Source of the DNA: an uncultured Acidimicrobiales bacterium
Lineage (GTDB): Bacteria; Actinomycetota; Acidimicrobiia; Acidimicrobiales; SHLQ01
Length of the DNA stretch: 64,000 bases
Reading direction: 5' to 3'
Assembly (NCBI GenBank): GCA_938041035.1
Contig: CALHYX010000029.1
Span: forward strand, 1-64,000
The notes beneath the pieces are model-generated. The model had not been told where the DNA came from. It did no database searches and saw nothing but the letters and a program-made list of their open reading frames with translations. Positions 25,072 to 33,198 of the stretch are shown here, piece after piece. The number at the start of each line of letters is the position of its first letter. The first letter of the stretch is position 1. Made by a program: the position numbers and the translations under genes.

Positions 25072-26643
25072 CTACTGGTCGGTGCGCTCGAGCTGACCGA
25101 ACGCGGGTATCTCCCAGCTGGCGCCGGTCTCCACCGGCGAATCGGGAACCGTGGCATCGGTGACGAATCGGAAGTCCGCTTTCCACGAGTCGCGGTCGAC
25201 CCGGTGATGGACCCAGCCCCGGCGGGTGGTATCGGCCCAGCGAATGTGCGGGTTGTTGTTGAGCACCGTCGGGATGGCCGACTGGAGGGCGGATGAGCCG
25301 CCACTCGATACCGACGTGCCGATGAACTCGGCGCCGAGGTTGGCCGACGTCGGGTCGTCGTAGTCGGCGAGGAGGTCCGAGACCCCGGCGGCGTGAATGT
25401 CGCCGGTGAGAACGACGTTGTTGTCCGGGTGATGTTCGGTGAACGCTTGTTGCACCCGGCCGCGAGCGGCCACGTATCCGTCCCACTGATCGAGGTTGTA
25501 CACCCCGGGGTCGCCGGGCACGAAGGCGAGCTGGGAGAACACCACCTGTTGGGCGAGCACCGCCCAGCGAGCGTCGGAGGAAGCGAGACCCCGGTTGAGC
25601 CAGCCGACCTGACGGCCGCCCAGCATTCGGGTGTCGTCGGCGAGGCTGTCATCACAACGCGGCCCGATGTCGGCGGGGCCGCACGGCTGATCATCGCGGT
25701 ACTGCCGGGTGTCGAGCACAAAGATGTCGGCGACCCGACCCCACCGAACGCGTCGATGGATCCGGAAGTCGGCCGACGTCGGAGCCGGGCGCCGGAACGG
25801 CATGTGTTCCCAGTAGGCCTTGTAGGCCGCCGCTCGACGACGCTCCCACGGCCGGCCCAGCGGCGTCGGCGACGACAGCTGTGGCGTGTCGCCTGCGTAG
25901 TTGTTCTCCACTTCGTGGTCATCCCAGGTGAAGGTCCAGGGGGCGATGGCGTGGGCAGCCTGCAGTGATGGGTCGCTCTTGTACAGGCCGTAGCGAGCGC
26001 GGTAGGTCGGCAGATCGACGGCGGTCGGAAGGCTCTCGTCGCGCACGCCGGTGCCGGCGCTCTCGTAGATGTAGTCGCCCACGTGGGCGACCAGGTCGGG
26101 CTCCGCCGCGGCCAGGTCGTCGTAGGCGGTGTAGTACCCCGAGGCGTAGCGCTGGCAGGACACGAGCGCAAGGGACAGCTCCGCTCGCCGATCGCGAAGC
26201 CGGGGGGCGGTTCGGGTGCGCCCGATCGGAGACAGGTGCGGACCGCTCCGGAACCGGTACCAAAAGGTGCGGCCAGGGTGCAGCCCGCGCACGTCGATGT
26301 GAACGGAGTAGGCATCGCGCCGGCGGGCGGCGGCCCGGCCCCGCCGAACGACGGTGCGCATCTCGGGGTCGGTGGCCAGTTCCCAATCGACGTCGTAGAC
26401 CCCGCGAGCCATGCCGCCGTCGAGCTCGGTCGGCTCCGGTGCCAGCCGGGTCCAGAGCACGATGGCGGTGGTCAACGGATCACCCGAAGCCACCCCGAGG
26501 GTGAAGGGGTAGGCCGCAGGCGCCGGGCTGCGCTCGCCCGGCATCGACCATGTCGGCGACGACGGCAGCACCAGGGCTCCGGCCATGCCAGCCGCCCCGG
26601 CCACGAAGGCCCGGCGAGTGAGTTGGGTACGGTCGTTGCTCAT
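25072..26643 (-). CDS. phoD: PhoD-like alkaline phosphatase/phosphodiesterase, Tat-exported
   Basis: A 523-aa exported metallophosphatase. The N-terminus has a twin-arginine motif (TRRAFVAG) and a hydrophobic Ala-rich segment, so the folded enzyme is exported by Tat, as PhoD needs Fe3+/Ca2+. After a PhoD_N domain (TLGVASGDPLTTAIVLWTRL) come the metal motifs LALVSCQRY, VAHVGDYIYE, FTWDDHEVENNY and VLTGDIHAAG. The family releases phosphate from phosphomono- and diesters. ATGs at 26667, 26652 and 26643 are in frame; the last gives the most compact Tat signal. A TAGGTT at 26685-26690 (minus) could be the -10. Confidence 0.88.
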   Translation of the reverse strand: MSNDRTQLTRRAFVAGAAGMAGALVLPSSPTWSMPGERSPAPAAYPFTLGVASGDPLTTAIVLWTRLAPEPTELDGGMARGVYDVDWELATDPEMRTVVRRGRAAARRRDAYSVHIDVRGLHPGRTFWYRFRSGPHLSPIGRTRTAPRLRDRRAELSLALVSCQRYASGYYTAYDDLAAAEPDLVAHVGDYIYESAGTGVRDESLPTAVDLPTYRARYGLYKSDPSLQAAHAIAPWTFTWDDHEVENNYAGDTPQLSSPTPLGRPWERRRAAAYKAYWEHMPFRRPAPTSADFRIHRRVRWGRVADIFVLDTRQYRDDQPCGPADIGPRCDDSLADDTRMLGGRQVGWLNRGLASSDARWAVLAQQVVFSQLAFVPGDPGVYNLDQWDGYVAARGRVQQAFTEHHPDNNVVLTGDIHAAGVSDLLADYDDPTSANLGAEFIGTSVSSGGSSALQSAIPTVLNNNPHIRWADTTRRGWVHHRVDRDSWKADFRFVTDATVPDSPVETGASWEIPAFGQLERTDQ

Positions 26644-26766
26644 GGCCACCATCCATCCACCATCCATCCCTGGGAAGTACGGAAAACCTAGGTCGAGTGG
26701 GACCCGGTGAGCGAATGAACGGCGACTACGTCGATGCGACCGGTCGGTTGCGCGACGCCGAACGGC

Positions 26767-27579
26767 TCAGTCGGTCTGGTCGCGCAGCCACTCGACCACC
26801 CGATCGAGGGTTTCGGCGTGGTTCGGTTCGTTGAAGATCTCATGCCGCAGCCCTGGCAGCAGCTCGCGCCGCACCCCGGCGACCCCGCCAAGCGGGGCCG
26901 AGAACTTCGCGTGCACCAACGTGTCGTCGCCTCCGTGGAGCACCAGCGTCGGTACCCGCACCTTGGCGACCTCGGCGGTGGCCGCGTCCATCGCCGAGAA
27001 CATCTCGTGGCCGAGGTTCACCGTCGCGGAGGTTTCGACCAGAGGGTCGTCCACGTAGCCCTGCTGCACGGCCTCGTCGATGGACAAGACGGTGGGGTCG
27101 ATCTTTCCCGGGATCGATAGCTTGGGGACGACCTTGTGGAGCAGGCGGGAAAGCACTCGTTGCCAGGCCGGCACCTCCGCGCCGAGCGACGGAGCGGACA
27201 ACACGAGGTAGTCGGGTTGGGGCCGATCGCTCTGGGCGTAGCGACTACCCACCAACCCACCCATCGAATGACCGAGCAGCACCGTGGGCAGTCCGGCCAC
27301 CCGCACCTCGGCGAGTCGGTCCTCGACGTCGTCGAGATACTGCGAGAACGAATCGACGTACGCTCGGCGACCGCCACTCTCTCCGAAGCCTCGTAGATCG
27401 ATGGCGGTGACATCGATCCCGGCGGCCGAGAAGTGATCGCCGACGTGCTGGTACCGACCCGAGTGTTCGCCGATCCCGTGAATGAGCAACAGGGCGGCCC
27501 ACGGATCGACCGCCGGCCAGTGACGGCGGTACTGCACGAGCCCATCGCGGGTCTTCACCCGGTCGTCGTGGCTGCTCAT
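26767..27579 (-). CDS. Monoacylglycerol lipase/lysophospholipase-like alpha/beta hydrolase
   Basis: A 270-aa Hydrolase_4 (serine aminopeptidase S33-like) protein. The oxyanion loop is LLIHGIGEHSGRY, the nucleophile Ser105 lies in LLGHSMGGLVG, and the terminal His is in PGLRHEIFNEP, a signature of monoacylglycerol lipases. It probably removes the last acyl chain from glycerides or lysophospholipids. The ATG at 27579 overlaps the NUDIX stop by 4 nt, so the two are co-translated. Confidence 0.86.
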   Translation of the reverse strand: MSSHDDRVKTRDGLVQYRRHWPAVDPWAALLLIHGIGEHSGRYQHVGDHFSAAGIDVTAIDLRGFGESGGRRAYVDSFSQYLDDVEDRLAEVRVAGLPTVLLGHSMGGLVGSRYAQSDRPQPDYLVLSAPSLGAEVPAWQRVLSRLLHKVVPKLSIPGKIDPTVLSIDEAVQQGYVDDPLVETSATVNLGHEMFSAMDAATAEVAKVRVPTLVLHGGDDTLVHAKFSAPLGGVAGVRRELLPGLRHEIFNEPNHAETLDRVVEWLRDQTD

Positions 27580-28292
27580 CGGTCGTCGCTTTCGTTCAGG
27601 TGCGCCTCCAGCCAGGGCGGCTCGCGGGGCGGATCAAAGAAGGGTTCGAAGGGTTCGTCGCGCAGGGCGGCAAAGGCGAGGTCCTTCCATCGCTCGGCCC
27701 CCGCTATTGGCTCGGGCAGGGCATCTTCAGCGAAGAACCCCACGTCACGACACTCGAGCGGGTGGGGCTTGAGCGCTCCGCCGACCGCCCGGCAGTGAAA
27801 CACGATCGAGTACAGGGGCATGCTGGTGAACCCGGCCCGCATGCCGTCCATCACGCCGAGCAGGCGCACGACCTCGCACTCGATTCCCGTCTCCTCGCCG
27901 ACCTCTTTCACCGCGATCTCCGCCGGCGAGTAGCCCACGTCGGCCCAGCCCGTCGGGTACAGCCAGTAGCCGGTGTCGGCGCGCTGCACCATGAGGAGTT
28001 CGCCGTCGTCATTGCCGACGACCGCCGCGACCGTCGCCTTCGGGGTGACGTAGCCCGCCACCCCATCGCCCACGGTGGCCAGCCAGTCGTGCACGAGGTC
28101 GCTGGTGTCGTAGGGATGCGCCGACCGCTGCCGAATTTCGGCCGCGATCTCGAGCACTTCCTCGAATCGTTCGCGCTCGTACAGGTTCTCGGTAAACCCC
28201 AGCCCGGTGCGGGCGGTTCCGGCGAGTGCTTCGGCCCAGCGCAGCAGTTCGCGTTCAGTCGGCGGCCCGCTCTCGGGTGTATCAGCGTTCAC
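27576..28292 (-). CDS. NUDIX hydrolase with N-terminal helical domain
   Basis: A 238-aa protein. Residues 1-75 are a helical domain like the N-terminal region of hydrolases of X-linked nucleoside diphosphates. The NUDIX fold follows (about 80-200), with the box GYSPAEIAVKEVGEETGI, where the usual Arg of REUXEE is Lys. It should cleave a nucleoside diphosphate linked to another moiety; the substrate is not identified. The GTG at 28292 lies 7 nt after a TACTGT -10, which favours it over the GTG three codons earlier. Confidence 0.85.
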   Translation of the reverse strand: MNADTPESGPPTERELLRWAEALAGTARTGLGFTENLYERERFEEVLEIAAEIRQRSAHPYDTSDLVHDWLATVGDGVAGYVTPKATVAAVVGNDDGELLMVQRADTGYWLYPTGWADVGYSPAEIAVKEVGEETGIECEVVRLLGVMDGMRAGFTSMPLYSIVFHCRAVGGALKPHPLECRDVGFFAEDALPEPIAGAERWKDLAFAALRDEPFEPFFDPPREPPWLEAHLNESDDR

Positions 28293-28299
28293 GAAGCGC

Positions 28300-28305
28300 A
28301 CAGTA
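28300..28305 (-). promoter_or_regulatory. Leaderless -10 for the NUDIX gene
   Basis: TACTGT on the minus strand, 7 nt before the GTG at 28292. Confidence 0.5.
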
Positions 28306-28327
28306 CGACGCCCGCACGGTCAGGGCA

Positions 28328-30628
28328 TCACCGACGGTCGGGTGGAGCCAAGGCGTGGAGAAGGCCTCGTTCGATCTCTTCGAGGTCGTCGGTATCGGTG
28401 ACCTTTGAGCCATCGGGGTTACGTACGTAGAAGGTGTCGACAACGTCGTACATCAGCGTCTGCACCTTGGCGCTCACGATGTCGAGGTCGAAGCCGTGAA
28501 GGGCATCGGTGATCCGGTACAACACCCCGATGCGATCCGGGCAACTGACCTCGATCACGGTCGCCTGCATGGAGGTGTCGTTGTCGACCACCACCTTCGG
28601 GGTGAGGGGTCGGGCCGAGGTCACCGGAGGTGCTCCGTAAGTGCGGCGTCGATCGGCGAGCCGGGCGTCGATGGCGAGGCGACCCTGCACCGCTCGCCGA
28701 AGATCGGCCAGCAGCCGATCCCAGGGCGGCTCGGCCCCGTACGCCGACGCCACCCGGAACACCTCGAGCGCCATCGAGGCCTCGGAGTACACGGAGGCTT
28801 CGAGGATGTCGACGCCGTTGAGGGCGAGCACGCCAGCCACCCGGCTGAAGAGCCCAGAGCGATCGGGGGCCACGACCGTCAAGGTGTCACCGCGCCCGTC
28901 GAGTACGAGGTTTTTCTCGGCCATGAGTTCGCGCTGGGCCGAGGTCGGGAAGGCCTCGGCCCCGACAACCTCGGCGATGGCGCCCCCGCGCAGAACATGG
29001 GCAACCCGTTCGACAAGCGTCGCCAACAGTCCAGCCTTCCAGGTGCCCCAGGCGGCCTCGCTGGTGGCGATCGAATCGGCTTCGGTCAACGCGGCCAGCA
29101 ACTCGAGGGTGTCGAGCGAACCGACCTGGTCGGCGACGGACTGGATGGTGCCATCGTCGTCGAGGTCGCGCCGGGTGGCCGCGTCGGGGAGCAGCAGATG
29201 ATGGCGAACCATGTCGACCAACACCTCGACCTCGTCGTCGTCGAAACCCATGCGCCGAGCGATCCCGTCGACGAGGTCGACCCCGACCTCGGTGTGATCG
29301 CCCGGGTAGCCCTTGCCGATGTCGTGGAACAGCGCACCGATGACGAGCAGGTCCGGTCGGTCGACCCGATCGGCGAGCCGGGCGGCCTGCGCGGCCGCCT
29401 CCAGCAGGTGCCGATCGACGGTATAGGTGTGGTACGCGTTGCGCTGGGGTCGACACCGCGTGGGCTCCCACTCGGGCAGCAGGCGGTGGAACAACCCGAC
29501 CTGGTCGAGTGCCTCGATCACCGCGATGGCATGGTCACCGGTGAGCAGCAGGTCGGCGAGCAGACCCCGCGCTTCGTCGGGCCAGGGGTCGCCGAGCGCG
29601 GGCGCTTCGACCGCGAGTCGATCGAGGGTCGCCCGGTCGATGAACGCCTGATGGGTCGCGGCGGCGACCCCCAGTCGGAGCACCGCGAGCGGATCTTCGG
29701 CGATCTCGGTCTGGTGATCGATCCGAATGATGCGATCCTCGAGCACGACGCCCGGAAGCACCTCGCGCGGCTTCGGTTTGCGGAGGCGCCGCCCGCGCAG
29801 GCTGCGACGGATGCGGTGCCAAGTCGCATCGCTGGTCCAGGCGATGGAACGGCCGGCGGTGGCGACGTCGGCCATCAGGGCGTCGGCGTCGTCGTACCCG
29901 AGGCTGGCGGCCACATCGTCCTGGCGCTCGAGCAGCAACCGGTTACCGGCCTGGCCGGTGTGGCGGTGCAGCGCCACCCGGGCCGAGACCAGGACCCCGT
30001 ACGACTGTTCGAGCCCGAGCGAGTCGGCTTCGGGAAGTATCGGCTCGGCGAGTTCGGCCCACCGCAGGGCGTGCACGTCACGCAGGCCACCGCGGGCGTT
30101 CTTGAGGTCGGGTTCGAGGAGGAAGGCGAGTTCCCCGACCTCATCGTGGCGCGACTTCGCCCGGTCGACGAGCTCGGCCAGATACCGTTTCGCGCCCGAA
30201 CGCCATTGCGCCAGCGCCTGGCTCGATGCCTCGGCGACCAGCTCGCGATCGCCGCCGATCAGGCGCATCGACAACAGCGCCGTTGCCGTCTCGAGATCGT
30301 CGGCCGCCAGAGCCAACGCGTCGGTAACCGACCGCACGGAATGGCCAAGCTTGAGCCCTTCATCCCAGATCGGGTACCAGAGTCGCTCGGCGACCGCGGT
30401 GGCGTCGACCGACTTGTCGTGTACCAACATGACATCGATATCGCTGCCAGGCGCCAGCTCCCCGCGGCCGTATCCGCCGACCGCGACGAGGGCGAGACCA
30501 ACGGATGTGTCGACCTCGGCGCGATAGAGCGACCCCAACCACTGGTCGAGGACGGCGGAGTGGGCTCGGCAGAGCTCGCGGCCCTGCAGGGATCGATTGC
30601 CGAGGATTTCGTCGCGTTGAAGCCGCAC
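28328..30628 (-). CDS. glnD: PII nucleotidyltransferase / deuridylylating enzyme
   Basis: A 766-aa bifunctional sensor of glutamine that modifies and demodifies PII (in actinobacteria usually adenylylation). The nucleotidyltransferase site is VGGYGRGELAPGSDIDVMLVH (about residues 50-70, split G-S and D-x-D motif). The HD domain contains HTYTVDRHLL, LFHDIGKGYPGDHTEVG and VRHHLLLPD. Two ACT domains end the protein (about 585-650 and 690-760; PDRSGLFSRVAG and PDRIGVLYRITDAL). The GTG at 30628 lies 6 nt after a TACCCT -10; upstream frame extension has no family similarity. It follows amtB by 37 nt, but no PII gene lies between. Confidence 0.93.
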   Translation of the reverse strand: MRLQRDEILGNRSLQGRELCRAHSAVLDQWLGSLYRAEVDTSVGLALVAVGGYGRGELAPGSDIDVMLVHDKSVDATAVAERLWYPIWDEGLKLGHSVRSVTDALALAADDLETATALLSMRLIGGDRELVAEASSQALAQWRSGAKRYLAELVDRAKSRHDEVGELAFLLEPDLKNARGGLRDVHALRWAELAEPILPEADSLGLEQSYGVLVSARVALHRHTGQAGNRLLLERQDDVAASLGYDDADALMADVATAGRSIAWTSDATWHRIRRSLRGRRLRKPKPREVLPGVVLEDRIIRIDHQTEIAEDPLAVLRLGVAAATHQAFIDRATLDRLAVEAPALGDPWPDEARGLLADLLLTGDHAIAVIEALDQVGLFHRLLPEWEPTRCRPQRNAYHTYTVDRHLLEAAAQAARLADRVDRPDLLVIGALFHDIGKGYPGDHTEVGVDLVDGIARRMGFDDDEVEVLVDMVRHHLLLPDAATRRDLDDDGTIQSVADQVGSLDTLELLAALTEADSIATSEAAWGTWKAGLLATLVERVAHVLRGGAIAEVVGAEAFPTSAQRELMAEKNLVLDGRGDTLTVVAPDRSGLFSRVAGVLALNGVDILEASVYSEASMALEVFRVASAYGAEPPWDRLLADLRRAVQGRLAIDARLADRRRTYGAPPVTSARPLTPKVVVDNDTSMQATVIEVSCPDRIGVLYRITDALHGFDLDIVSAKVQTLMYDVVDTFYVRNPDGSKVTDTDDLEEIERGLLHALAPPDRR

Positions 30629-30634
30629 GGGCCG

Positions 30635-30640
30635 AGGGTA
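30635..30640 (-). promoter_or_regulatory. Leaderless -10 for glnD
   Basis: TACCCT on the minus strand, 6 nt before the GTG at 30628, so glnD may be transcribed separately from amtB. Confidence 0.5.
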
Positions 30641-30665
30641 CCGGCTGAACCGGGTCGGCAGCCGA

Positions 30666-31928
30666 CTACTGGGTCGACGACGAACTGACCACCGAACGCC
30701 CGAGGATGCCCTCGTGATAGGCGGTTTCGGCATGCTCGCTTCGGTCGAGGCCGTCGTATTCGGCCTGCTCGTCGACCCGCAAACCCAGGGTCTTGTCGAT
30801 GGCGACGGCGATGATCGTCGTGAGGATGAACGAGAAGAGGACGACGGATCCGATCGCGACGATCTGATCGATGAGCAATTCGCCGCCGCCGAAGAACACG
30901 CCGTTTTGATACTCGGCTCCCGCGATGGCGGATCGGTCGGCGAAGAGCCCGAGCATGACCCCGCCGACGATGCCACCGATGCCGTGGACGCCGACCACAT
31001 CGAGGCTGTCGTCGTAGCCGAGCTTCGTCTTCAGCTGAATGGCGAAATAGCACAGGACACCGGCGACGGCGCCAAAGGCCAGAGCCGACAGACCACCGAC
31101 ATACCCTGCCGCCGGCGTGATGGCGACGAGCGCGGCCACGATGCCCGACGCCGCGCCGAGCGTGGTCGCGTGGCCATCGCGCACCCGCTCGACGAACAGC
31201 CAGGCCAACATGCCCGCCGACGTCGCGATGAAGGTGTTCATCAACGCCTGCACCGCCTGTCCGTTGGCGGCGCCGGCCGAACCGGCGTTGAACCCGAACC
31301 AGCCGAACCAGAGGATGCCCGTGCCGATCATGACCATCGGCAGGTTGTGCGGTGGCATGCCCTCCTGCGGCCAACCCTTGCGCTTGCCCAACACCAGGAT
31401 CAGGGCGAGGGCGGCGACCGCGGCGTTGATGTGGATGGCGGTTCCACCCGCGAAGTCGATCGCCCCCATCTCCTCGTGCCAGCCGCTGTACACCCAGTAG
31501 GTCACGGGGGTGTACACGAGGACGAGCCAAATCGGGACGAACACGGCCCAGGCGGAGAACTTCATCCGGTCGGCGACCGCACCGGAGATCAGCGCCGGGG
31601 TGATGGCGGCGAACGTCATGAGGAACGCGACGGAGATGAGGCTCTCGGGGTCTTGGTTGAGGCCCTTGAGCCCGATGTTGTTGAAATTGCCGATCAGCTC
31701 ACCACCGAACCAGCCCCCTTCGCCCTCGCCGTTGGACGAGTTGCCGAGCGAATACGAGAAGAGCACCCACACAACCGGGACGATGCCCAGGCAGTAGATG
31801 TTCATGTTCAACATGTTGAGCACGTTCTTCGAGCGCACCATCCCGCCGTAAAACAGGGCCAACCCGGGGACCATGAACACTACGAGGGCGGTGGACATCA
31901 GCATCCAGGCAAAATCACCAGGACTCAT
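30666..31928 (-). CDS. amtB: Ammonium transporter
   Basis: A 420-aa Amt/Rh-family channel with 11 predicted helices conducting ammonium into the cell. Landmarks are the N-terminal LALFYGGMVRSKNVLNM, the first pore His in GGTAIHINAAVAA, FGWFGFNAGSAG and the second pore His in VVGVHGIGGIVGG. The C-terminal cytoplasmic tail (TLGLRVDEQAEYDGLDRSEH) is the part that PII proteins contact. The ATG at 31928 is preferred over the long upstream frame; AGAAGAG lies about 6 nt before it. A GlnR-like box lies about 125-160 nt upstream, consistent with induction under nitrogen limitation. Confidence 0.94.
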   Translation of the reverse strand: MSPGDFAWMLMSTALVVFMVPGLALFYGGMVRSKNVLNMLNMNIYCLGIVPVVWVLFSYSLGNSSNGEGEGGWFGGELIGNFNNIGLKGLNQDPESLISVAFLMTFAAITPALISGAVADRMKFSAWAVFVPIWLVLVYTPVTYWVYSGWHEEMGAIDFAGGTAIHINAAVAALALILVLGKRKGWPQEGMPPHNLPMVMIGTGILWFGWFGFNAGSAGAANGQAVQALMNTFIATSAGMLAWLFVERVRDGHATTLGAASGIVAALVAITPAAGYVGGLSALAFGAVAGVLCYFAIQLKTKLGYDDSLDVVGVHGIGGIVGGVMLGLFADRSAIAGAEYQNGVFFGGGELLIDQIVAIGSVVLFSFILTTIIAVAIDKTLGLRVDEQAEYDGLDRSEHAETAYHEGILGRSVVSSSSTQ

Positions 31929-32052
31929 TTGGTTCTCTTCTCTGTCGTTGCGCAGTCCGCGAACAAGCGGGCAGATGGTTCCGTGAACGAACGACTCTTG
32001 GCGGCGGCTCTGACGCGCGCCGTTCACAGCGCAGACATACTTCCGAAACCAC

Positions 32053-32090
32053 ATGTCGCGGCCGTGAGGACAGTGTTTCTTCTGTGTTAA
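32053..32090 (-). promoter_or_regulatory. GlnR-like operator upstream of amtB
   Basis: Read on the minus strand: TTAAC-N6-GAAAC-N6-CTCAC-N6-GACAT, with all three spacers exactly 6 nt. The Streptomyces GlnR consensus is gTnAC-n6-GaAAC repeated after 6 nt. The first half fits well, the second weakly. The position upstream of amtB supports the reading. Confidence 0.5.
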
Positions 32091-32122
32091 CCGCTATCGA
32101 TATCCGCTTCGATAACCGCTTC
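32087..32122. repeat. Three tandem 12-bp direct repeats upstream of amtB
   Basis: TTAACCGCTATC, GATATCCGCTTC and GATAACCGCTTC follow without gaps. The first shares 4 bases with the GlnR-like box. The strict period suggests helical-phase binding of a protein; none is identified. Confidence 0.6.
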
Positions 32123-32172
32123 GCGAGCCCAGAAGGCTTCGATGGGGAGCCGGGGGTGACAAACTGGACGAC

Positions 32173-32400
32173 GTGAGCGACGAAGCAGCCTCCAGCGATC
32201 CAAATCCGGGCGATGATGCCTCCAGCGGTGCCGCGCCCAGCGTGCGCGACGACTGCCGGCACTATTCATCACGCAGCATGGCCTCGGGCGAAACGGTGCA
32301 GCGATGCCGGCTGAGCGCCAACGAGGAAGCACCGTTCGCGTGTCCCGAGCACTGCTTGTTCTTCGAGAAGCGCAACCTCGAGTCGGGGTGGCAGCGCTAG
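32173..32400 (+). CDS. Small conserved-looking Cys-rich protein
   Basis: A 75-aa protein with an acidic, Ser/Ala-rich N-terminus (about 25 residues) and a compact C-terminal part containing four Cys: DDCRHY, QRCRL, ACPEHC. The C-x11+ and CPEHC spacing could bind a metal such as zinc or an Fe-S cluster; no family is recognised. The GTG at 32173 lies 7 nt after CAAACT, a near match to the leaderless -10 pattern. Its TAG is interleaved with the TAG of the convergent gene in the tetranucleotide CTAG (32397-32400). Confidence 0.65.
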   Translation: MSDEAASSDPNPGDDASSGAAPSVRDDCRHYSSRSMASGETVQRCRLSANEEAPFACPEHCLFFEKRNLESGWQR

Positions 32401-33188
32401 GCCAGGTCCTCCCCGGCTGCGAGCCGGCGAAAGAAGACCGATCGGGCCAACGCCTCACAGCCCGCCGCGTTCGCCCGTTCGATGGTCGCTTCGTCGACAT
32501 GGCTGGCGAATCCAACCACGAGCCGGTCTTCGGTGAGCGCCTCGAGGATGTCGATGACGCCGGGGCGTGACAGGTCGACGACGACAAGATCGGCATCGAG
32601 TTCGATAGCGGTGTCAAGGAGCGCGTCGGGGCGCCGCACCATGCGCGCGCCGGGAAAGCGGGCCTTGACCTTCGACGCATCGGCGAGGTCCGGTGCGTAC
32701 GCCACGACCGGGGGTGGCGCCGGTCGGCGCCGGCGCAGGTGCACGTGGGCCTTCGCCGCCCCCCACGCGAGGCCGGCGTTCGCGAGGCTCGGATCGATGT
32801 CGGCGAACGAGGCGGGGACCAAGCCGTAGACATCGTCAGGGAAGGCGGCCTCATCGAACTCTTCGCGCACGACGTCGGGCACTCCGGCCTCTCGCAGAAC
32901 GGCGGTGGGGTATTTCACCGCACCTCGCAGGATCGACAGCGGGTTGGTGCGGTGATCATCGATGTCGGCGGCGAGCAGGGTCCGCAGTCGGGGTGCCACG
33001 TCGGCGAGCGCGGCCGCACCGGCGGCGGTCGCCGCCGCCCGTTGGTCTTCGGTGACCGAGCCGGCGAAGGCTTCGAGAATCGTGGCCACGCATCGCTCGA
33101 CCCAGCCCGGCAAGGTGGCGTCGACCGCCTGGGCCAGGGCCCGCCCATACTCGGCGAGCTTGTCGTCATCGCTTGGTTCGTCGGCCAC
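32397..33188 (-). CDS. Hypothetical protein: helical domain plus receiver-like domain
   Basis: A 263-aa protein of unrecognised family. The N-terminal part (about residues 1-165) is mostly helical, with conserved-looking PLSILRGAVKYPT and EEFDEAAFPDDVYGL. The C-terminal part (about 170-255) has the alternating strand-helix pattern of a receiver fold, with Asp in LVVVDLSRPG at the expected phosphoacceptor strand, but lacks a clear paired-acid N-terminus, so phosphorylation is doubtful. The GTG at 33188 lies 10 nt after the larE stop, so it is probably co-transcribed. A similar C-terminal arrangement is seen in some one-domain regulators of actinobacteria. Confidence 0.6.
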   Translation of the reverse strand: MADEPSDDDKLAEYGRALAQAVDATLPGWVERCVATILEAFAGSVTEDQRAAATAAGAAALADVAPRLRTLLAADIDDHRTNPLSILRGAVKYPTAVLREAGVPDVVREEFDEAAFPDDVYGLVPASFADIDPSLANAGLAWGAAKAHVHLRRRRPAPPPVVAYAPDLADASKVKARFPGARMVRRPDALLDTAIELDADLVVVDLSRPGVIDILEALTEDRLVVGFASHVDEATIERANAAGCEALARSVFFRRLAAGEDLA

Positions 33189-33198
33189 GGCAGCCCGG

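Noticed and set aside
28496..30688. 730-codon plus-strand open frame antisense to glnD
   Set aside because: GC-rich shadow frame; the minus-strand GlnD motifs are unambiguous.
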